Of a stretch of 28,766 nucleotides of DNA, positions 24,631 to 28,766 are shown one piece after another. This stretch comes from JAWVZH01 sp033722295. GTDB lineage: Bacteria; Bacteroidota; Bacteroidia; Chitinophagales; Saprospiraceae. The position numbers and the translations under genes are program-made. The DNA is taken from assembly GCA_033722295.1 (NCBI GenBank), contig JAWVZH010000017.1, forward strand, positions 1-28,766, given 5' to 3'. Under the pieces are notes generated by a model. It was not told where the DNA came from. It searched no databases and saw only the letters and a program-made list of their open reading frames with translations. The stretch's first letter is position 1, and every line of letters begins with the position of its first letter.

Positions 24631-25317
24631 CTATTTCAAATATTTACTCATTTTGTCGATATCGGATGAGATCTGGTTATAGAGGTTGTTGTATGAAGCG
24701 ATGAAATCCGCCTGTGTGCGTTCGACCTTGGCCTCTTCGATTTCTAATCGTTCGCTGACCTTACCCATCTTCACCCTCAGTTGTTTTACCTCGTTTTTCA
24801 ACTCTTCGATCATTTTTTCCTTCTGCTCTATTTCCTTTTCCCATTCAGATAGCTCATTGCGCTTTGCTTTGACCTGGCGATCCAGACGCATCTGAGCGGC
24901 CTGATCAAATTTCTTTTTTTCGTCGGTGAGGACATTCTGATAATGTTTTGCGCTTGAGATCAGTTGATCAGCAGTTGTTCCCATTGTCTGGGCCATGGCA
25001 AGGGCAGACTGGAATCTTGTTGATTCATTCATGGACATTTTGGACAGCGACCTTACGCTGTTCTTGTATTCCAGGTAGTCAAACCCATCCTGATTATACT
25101 TTTCTATAGACTTGAGCAAGACCTTTGTGAATTTTTCGCTGACCTTGCCGGGTTCACCAGATTTAGGCATGACTGGCTCAGGCCCCGGAATTTCTACCTT
25201 CTGGGGAGTATCTGAAGTTTCAAATGTCTCCTTTGTATCTCCGGATTCCTCTTTCTTCAGATCCGGTTTACTGTCTTCTATGAATAAGGATCTGAGGTTT
25301 TTTAAAAAGTCACTCAT
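24631..25317 (-). CDS. Soluble coiled-coil protein, first gene of the ABC/OmpA operon
   Basis: A 228-residue protein of unknown function without signal peptide or membrane segment. Residues 1-14 (MSDFLKNLRSLFIE) could form a short amphipathic helix; 15-57 are disordered, acidic and proline containing. Residues 58-125 are helical (SEKFTKVLLKSIEKYN, DYLEYKNSVRSLSKM, FQSALAMAQTMG) and 128-205 are a long Lys/Glu-rich coiled coil. It is the first gene of the five-gene minus-strand operon and precedes the membrane coiled-coil gene by 3 bp, so the two may form a heteromeric scaffold on the cytoplasmic face. No Bacteroidota -7 element of good quality was seen upstream; a one-mismatch TTACTTTG lies on the minus strand at 25395-25402. 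Confidence 0.83.
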   Translation of the reverse strand: MSDFLKNLRSLFIEDSKPDLKKEESGDTKETFETSDTPQKVEIPGPEPVMPKSGEPGKVSEKFTKVLLKSIEKYNQDGFDYLEYKNSVRSLSKMSMNESTRFQSALAMAQTMGTTADQLISSAKHYQNVLTDEKKKFDQAAQMRLDRQVKAKRNELSEWEKEIEQKEKMIEELKNEVKQLRVKMGKVSERLEIEEAKVERTQADFIASYNNLYNQISSDIDKMSKYLK

Positions 25318-25332
25318 TTATCCAATTAAAGC

Positions 25333-25473
25333 ATGATGATCAAAATTGGTTCCACCGACCTTTTACAGTTAGACGAAAGCCGCCAATTCATCTACAAAGT
25401 AAGAAAATATCATGGAGATCGGACCGGGGCCGACAGATTAAGAAAATCTGATCAACTCCTTTATTTTCAATAA
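25333..25473 (+). CDS. Possible 46-residue small protein
   Basis: An ATG (25333) opens a 46-codon frame ending in TAA at 25471. The peptide begins MMIKIGSTDLLQLDES, is basic in the middle (KVRKYHGDRTGADRLRK) and ends with LLYFQ. It fills the gap between the divergent operon and the arginine deiminase gene. There is no recognisable family or upstream promoter box, and the reading frame could be chance or a gene remnant. A six-pair hairpin (CAGATT/AATCTG, 25434-25450) lies inside it. Confidence 0.22.
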   Translation: MMIKIGSTDLLQLDESRQFIYKVRKYHGDRTGADRLRKSDQLLYFQ

Positions 25474-25552
25474 GAGTTCCTGTTTTGTTAAGCTCAGGGG
25501 AAGGAGAGACTAATGCCATTTTTCAAGAGGCCGTCAAGTCTTAGTTAGCCCT

Positions 25553-25560
25553 TATATTTG
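25553..25560 (+). promoter_or_regulatory. -7 promoter element of the arginine deiminase gene
   Basis: TATATTTG exactly matches TAnnTTTG and ends 16 bp before the ATG at 25577, implying a very short leader. No convincing -33 TTTG is present at 17-23 bp upstream. Confidence 0.58.
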
Positions 25561-25576
25561 CTGAAAACCAGGTGGC

Positions 25577-26836
25577 ATGTCCAGAACATTAAGTGTGTCC
25601 TCAGAGATCTCTTCACTCAATAAGGTTATTGTCCATCGACCGGATGAAGGCATTGCCAGAGTGAGTCCAAAACGTTCAGAAGAACTTCTGTTTGACGATA
25701 TAGTCTTTCTACCAAGAATGCAGGAAGAGCATGATGTGTTCGTCGCCGTATTGAAGTCGTTCGTGGGGAAAGATGGCGTTCTGGAGACTCGAGACCTTAT
25801 CCTCGAATCACTGGAAGCCCATCCGGAAGGCAAGGCCGAATTGATAAGCCTGCTGGTGGATTTCGAAGAACTACCCACCTCATTTGAAAAGCAACTCCTC
25901 GAACTTGACAATGAGGTTCTTACCAAAGTTTTGGTGACGGGCTATGACCGAGAGGATGACTTTGTATACTTCGACCCCATTCCAAACTTCATTTTTACCC
26001 GTGATATTGCGGTAATGATCAATGATCATTGCCTTATCACCAAGGCCAGTAAGACCGCGAGGTACAGAGAAAATCTGCTCACGCGTTTCTTCCTGTGGTC
26101 TCATCCTCTGTTTGCTGACCTCAAGGAAGGAGGCAAGCTTATCAATCTTAATGATCTCAACGCCTTTCCACCCTCCCCAAGAGGTGAGAAGGTGTCTATT
26201 GAAGGTGGTGATATCATGATCCTGAATGAGGACACGTTGGTGATCGGAACTTCTGAACGCTCTACAGCTCATGCCTTTGATAGCATCAAGAAAGTGATGT
26301 TCGAGAAAGATATAGTGGAAAATGTCGTTCAGGTAGTAGTCCCGCCTGAAAGGAGTTATATGCACATCGATACTCTTTTTACACAGGTTGACACAAACCT
26401 CTTCGTAGCTCACAAGCCCATAGTTGTAGATGGCCTGAGCTCCTATGTGACCGTACACACCAAGAACGGTACGGAGCGCTCCTATCCATCGGTGGAGCAG
26501 TTCCTGAAAGCCGAGATCAGTGGAGAGACAGAATTTGTGCTCGGAGGAGAAGGGAGGTCACCATACCAGGAAAGAGAACAATGGACAGACGCATGTAACT
26601 TGTTGACGATCCGGCCCGGGGTGGCACTGGCCTATGATCGAAATCTGATGACCGAAAAAGCATTCAAAGCGAAAGGTTACAGTATCCTGCCGGCCCTGGA
26701 GTTTCTCTCTTTGGTGCAAAATCAACAACTGGATCCGGACAGTTTGACAAAAACCATTATCAGTCTGCCCTCGGGTGAACTTTCGCGGGCCCGTGGAGGC
26801 AGTCATTGTATGTCCTGCCCAATCGACAGAGCCTGA
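25577..26836 (+). CDS. arcA: Arginine deiminase
   Basis: This enzyme hydrolyses arginine to citrulline and ammonium in the cytoplasm. The 419-residue protein aligns by eye over its whole length with known enzymes: VSSEISSLNKVIVHRPDEG at the N-terminus, SEELLFDDIVFLPRMQEEHDVF, FTRDIAV (Asp143), EGGD (Glu209), MHIDT (His263, Asp265) and RGGSHCMSCPI near the C-terminus with the nucleophile Cys411. All catalytic residues expected from the Pseudomonas enzyme are present. There is no ornithine carbamoyltransferase, carbamate kinase or arginine/ornithine antiporter nearby, so it is an orphan relative to the ATP-yielding pathway. A thioesterase gene follows after 4 bp. The symbol is used for the enzyme type; other citrullinating relatives are less likely. 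Confidence 0.9.
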   Translation: MSRTLSVSSEISSLNKVIVHRPDEGIARVSPKRSEELLFDDIVFLPRMQEEHDVFVAVLKSFVGKDGVLETRDLILESLEAHPEGKAELISLLVDFEELPTSFEKQLLELDNEVLTKVLVTGYDREDDFVYFDPIPNFIFTRDIAVMINDHCLITKASKTARYRENLLTRFFLWSHPLFADLKEGGKLINLNDLNAFPPSPRGEKVSIEGGDIMILNEDTLVIGTSERSTAHAFDSIKKVMFEKDIVENVVQVVVPPERSYMHIDTLFTQVDTNLFVAHKPIVVDGLSSYVTVHTKNGTERSYPSVEQFLKAEISGETEFVLGGEGRSPYQEREQWTDACNLLTIRPGVALAYDRNLMTEKAFKAKGYSILPALEFLSLVQNQQLDPDSLTKTIISLPSGELSRARGGSHCMSCPIDRA

Positions 26837-26840
26837 TCAT

Positions 26841-27248
26841 ATGTATAATCACACCATAAAAGTCAGGGTGAAATATGCGGATACCGACCAGATGGGATAT
26901 GTATATTATGGCCGGTACACCGAATATTTCGAAGTCGCCCGGACGGAGGCGATGCGCGCGGTTGGCGTGCCCTATTCAGAATTGGAAAGATCGGGCGTCG
27001 CCTTGCCGGTATTGGAATTGTGGATCAAGTATATAAGACCGTGCTTTTATGATGAAGAACTTATCCTGACCACAAGTATTCCCGAACTCCCTCAGGGGCG
27101 AATTATTTTTGAAACAGATATATCAAAGAAGGACGGTCAGTTATTGACAAAGGGAAGGGTTACTCTGTGCTTCGTCGACATAAAATCCGGGCGTCCAACA
27201 AAACCGCCTGCAGCATTGATCAAAAAACTAGAACCGTATTTTGGCTAA
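26841..27248 (+). CDS. YbgC-like acyl-CoA thioesterase
   Basis: A 135-residue hotdog-fold thioesterase. The ATG at 26841 is chosen because the family fold starts with VRVKYADTDQMGYVYYGRYTEYFEVAR. This contains the catalytic acidic residue of the DTDxxG motif (around Asp16), and the in-frame codons further upstream overlap the arginine deiminase gene. It hydrolyses acyl-CoA or acyl carrier substrates in the cytoplasm; the chain length is not predictable. YbgC in E. coli is linked to the Tol-Pal locus, but no tol or pal gene is here. It begins 4 bp after the arginine deiminase stop and its stop lies 13 bp before the preferred start of the next gene. Confidence 0.9.
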   Translation: MYNHTIKVRVKYADTDQMGYVYYGRYTEYFEVARTEAMRAVGVPYSELERSGVALPVLELWIKYIRPCFYDEELILTTSIPELPQGRIIFETDISKKDGQLLTKGRVTLCFVDIKSGRPTKPPAALIKKLEPYFG

Positions 27249-27261
27249 CAGGTTATCCGAT

Positions 27262-28179
27262 ATGCAACGTGAGATCAAGCTGAGATGGATCCGTTTGTTA
27301 AAATGGATGAAAAAATATTCCCTGCCTGGATTTGAAGGCATATCTATGTACAAGGTGATCGAGTTCGTCATAGATGAAACGGGAAGGGATGATATTACCA
27401 CCAGAGCTAACAGTGCGGCTTTCAGCTTCTTCTTGTCCATCTTTCCGAGTTTGCTGTTTCTTATCACCTTGCTTCCTTACTATCCTCTCGGACAAGAGAT
27501 ACTTGAACTCCTGGAACAGGAACTTCCTCTTTTGCTTCCCGGCAGGGTTGGCGACTTTATCGTCGGATCGATTCAGGATCTGAAAGTGCCCAGAGGAGGT
27601 CTCTTGTCATTCGGTATCATCGCCGCTATCTATTTTGCATCCAATGGGATGGATTCTTTGTTTCGTGGTTTTGAAAAGCATAATGTTGTAGGATTCAGAC
27701 ATAGGTCTTGGTGGGAAAGAAGGGTGGCGGCTATCATTATGACACTGGTACTTTATGTACTTCTTGTGATCTCCGTACTGTTGGTGATCGTTGCTCAGTT
27801 CTTTATGGATAACCTCACCGAAATACTGAATATCGGCTTATTCAGTCAGTTACTGATAGTGATAGGCCGTTATCTTCTTGTCTTACTTATCCTGTATACA
27901 GGTATATCATTCATCTATAAATATGGTCCCTCTCTTAAAAGAAGAACACGATTTTTCTCTCCTGGAGCTTTACTGGCTACGATCTTCTGTATCCTGAGTA
28001 CTCTCGGATTTGGGTTTTTCATTGATAATTTCAGTCAGTACAATCAACTGTACGGTGCTATTAGCGCTCTTATCATTGCTATGATCTGGATACAGATCAT
28101 TTGTTTCGTCATATTGATAGGGTTCGAATTGAATGCCAGTGTTGCAGTAGGAAGACACCAGGAAAATTCCGATCTCTAA
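27262..28179 (+). CDS. YihY/virulence factor BrkB family membrane protein
   Basis: A 305-residue inner-membrane protein with six hydrophobic helices and the family N-terminal amphipathic region (ANSAAFSFFLSIFPSLLFLITLLPYY) followed by SNGMDSLFRGFEKHN and, later, FIYKYGPSLKRRTRFFSPGALLATIF and GAISALIIAMIWIQIICFVILIGFELNA, all typical of the YihY/BrkB family. The biochemical role of the family is not settled (once called RNase BN in error). An ATG at 27262 is preferred over a TTG at 27241, which would overlap the thioesterase stop; the TTG start is possible. Its stop overlaps the next start as TAATG. Confidence 0.9.
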   Translation: MQREIKLRWIRLLKWMKKYSLPGFEGISMYKVIEFVIDETGRDDITTRANSAAFSFFLSIFPSLLFLITLLPYYPLGQEILELLEQELPLLLPGRVGDFIVGSIQDLKVPRGGLLSFGIIAAIYFASNGMDSLFRGFEKHNVVGFRHRSWWERRVAAIIMTLVLYVLLVISVLLVIVAQFFMDNLTEILNIGLFSQLLIVIGRYLLVLLILYTGISFIYKYGPSLKRRTRFFSPGALLATIFCILSTLGFGFFIDNFSQYNQLYGAISALIIAMIWIQIICFVILIGFELNASVAVGRHQENSDL

Positions 28180-28730
28180 TGGCTTCCTTATTTTCTCATC
28201 TCATTATAGGAGCCACTGGATCAAAAGTGATCCAGACACGAAAGGCTCTCCAGGTTGATGCGAAGCTATTCATTCTTGCCATGCTTTCAAGCGCGCTGCC
28301 CGATATAGATGTCCTGGCGTTTGATCTGGGGATCCCATATGAACACTGGTTAGGACATCGTGGCTTATCACATTCTTTTGTATTTGCCTTTTGCTGGGCA
28401 CTGTTGATAAGTGTTGTATTCTATAGAGGTGAGATGAGGAAGAGTTGGTCGACATGGTTATTTTGCTTGGTTTTCTTTTTTGTTGTGACCGCTTCCCACG
28501 GGATCATTGATGCTATGACGAATGGTGGTCGGGGCGTGGGCTTTTTTATTCCCTTTTCCAATGAAAGGTGTTTTTTACCCTTTCGGCCAATCCAGGTTAG
28601 TCCCCTGGGAGTAGATAATTTTTTCAGTGAATGGGGAATGAAAGTTGTCATGTCAGAGTTGGTCTGGATCGGCTTACCATGCTTTTTGATCTGGACGTTA
28701 GCGTCCTATAATAAGGTCAATCATCAATAA
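28179..28730 (+). CDS. YdjM/DUF457-type membrane-bound metal-dependent hydrolase
   Basis: A 183-residue membrane protein starting at an ATG that shares its A with the preceding TAA stop, so coupled translation is likely. Family marks are MASLFSHLIIGATGSK at the N-terminus, LSSALPDIDVLAF (an acidic metal-ligand pair), EHWLGHRGLSHSFVFAF and ASHGIIDAMTNGGRGVGFFIPF, with conserved His, Asp and Arg positions of the DUF457/YdjM group, predicted membrane-bound metal-dependent hydrolases. Three or four membrane segments are visible. Some relatives are SOS-regulated, but no LexA box is seen here. The C-terminus overlaps, tail to tail, a reading frame entering from the right edge on the minus strand. 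Confidence 0.87.
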   Translation: MASLFSHLIIGATGSKVIQTRKALQVDAKLFILAMLSSALPDIDVLAFDLGIPYEHWLGHRGLSHSFVFAFCWALLISVVFYRGEMRKSWSTWLFCLVFFFVVTASHGIIDAMTNGGRGVGFFIPFSNERCFLPFRPIQVSPLGVDNFFSEWGMKVVMSELVWIGLPCFLIWTLASYNKVNHQ

Positions 28731-28766
28731 ACCACTGAATGAGGTCATTCTCATTCACGATCACCC
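28717..28766 (-). CDS. 3' end of a gene entering from the right edge
   Basis: On the minus strand a frame is open from the right edge and reads VIVNENDLIQWFIDD before a TGA at 28719-28717. The sequence looks like a protein C-terminus, and the frame overlaps the last bases of the YdjM-like gene in a convergent arrangement. Only 15 residues are visible, so neither the family nor coding status is secure. Confidence 0.35.
   Translation of the reverse strand, partial: VIVNENDLIQWFIDD

Noticed and set aside
23605..25317. Calling the coiled-coil pair PspA or TelA outright
   Set aside because: Resemblance is compositional and by eye; helical Lys/Glu-rich sequence is easily mistaken for these families.
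26775..26840. Longer start for the thioesterase
   Set aside because: It would overlap the arginine deiminase 3' end, and the family fold begins just after the ATG at 26841.
28101..28178. Longer start for the YdjM-like protein
   Set aside because: It would overlap the BrkB gene by 79 bp; the TAATG start gives the standard N-terminus.

Overview
The window looks like core chromosome of a member of the Bacteroidota, possibly a Saprospira- or Lewinella-like marine lineage; the class is a guess. The evidence is a secreted protein with a type IX secretion C-terminal sorting domain, a TonB-dependent receptor with an N-terminal carboxypeptidase-regulatory-like domain, ribosomal protein S16 with a very long acidic tail, an HU-like/SPOR membrane protein, a fused two-component keto-acid dehydrogenase E1, and several intergenic matches to the Bacteroidota -7 promoter element TAnnTTTG. 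I see no transposase, phage gene, CRISPR array, tRNA or rRNA, and no stretch over 300 bases without a gene.

Layout. Bases 1-4520 (+): 3' end of a PolB-like 3'-5' exonuclease, a T9SS cargo protein, rpe, and a TonB-dependent receptor. Bases 4581-5480 (+): rpsP with its own promoter, a structured leader and a terminator-like hairpin. Bases 5514-11536 (+): a packed run of an unknown helical protein, an EI24/CysZ-like membrane protein, the HU/SPOR protein, kdsA, a COG2509-type FAD oxidoreductase and a DoxX-like protein. Bases 11542-16724 (-): a voltage-gated K+ channel with a C-terminal zinc ribbon, then (in transcription order) yaaA, a penicillin-acylase-family enzyme and a small membrane protein, preceded by a DUF1573 protein with a strong terminator. 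Bases 16928-20134 (+): the fused E1 and a polyprenol-phosphate mannosyltransferase-like GT2. Bases 20116-25317 (-): a five-gene operon. Bases 25553-28730 (+): an orphan arginine deiminase, a YbgC-like thioesterase, a YihY/BrkB membrane protein and a YdjM/DUF457 membrane protein. A minus-strand gene runs in from the right edge.

The best candidate for an undescribed system is the five-gene minus-strand operon. In transcription order it encodes a soluble coiled-coil protein, a membrane-anchored coiled-coil protein with a PspA-like feel, a membrane-anchored NMT1/SsuA-type solute-binding protein fused to an OmpA peptidoglycan-binding domain, an ABC permease with two extra C-terminal membrane segments, and an SsuB/TauB-type ATPase. 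Tight spacing (3, 10 and 0 bp, then a 4-bp overlap) implies co-expression. The parts suggest an ABC importer tethered to the cell wall and to cytoplasmic coiled-coil scaffolds. It may do envelope sensing or stress work rather than, or besides, ordinary nutrient uptake; that is inference.

Most other genes are housekeeping: pentose phosphate (rpe), Kdo synthesis for LPS (kdsA), branched-chain or pyruvate-type oxidative decarboxylation (E1), translation (rpsP), and lipid or envelope functions.
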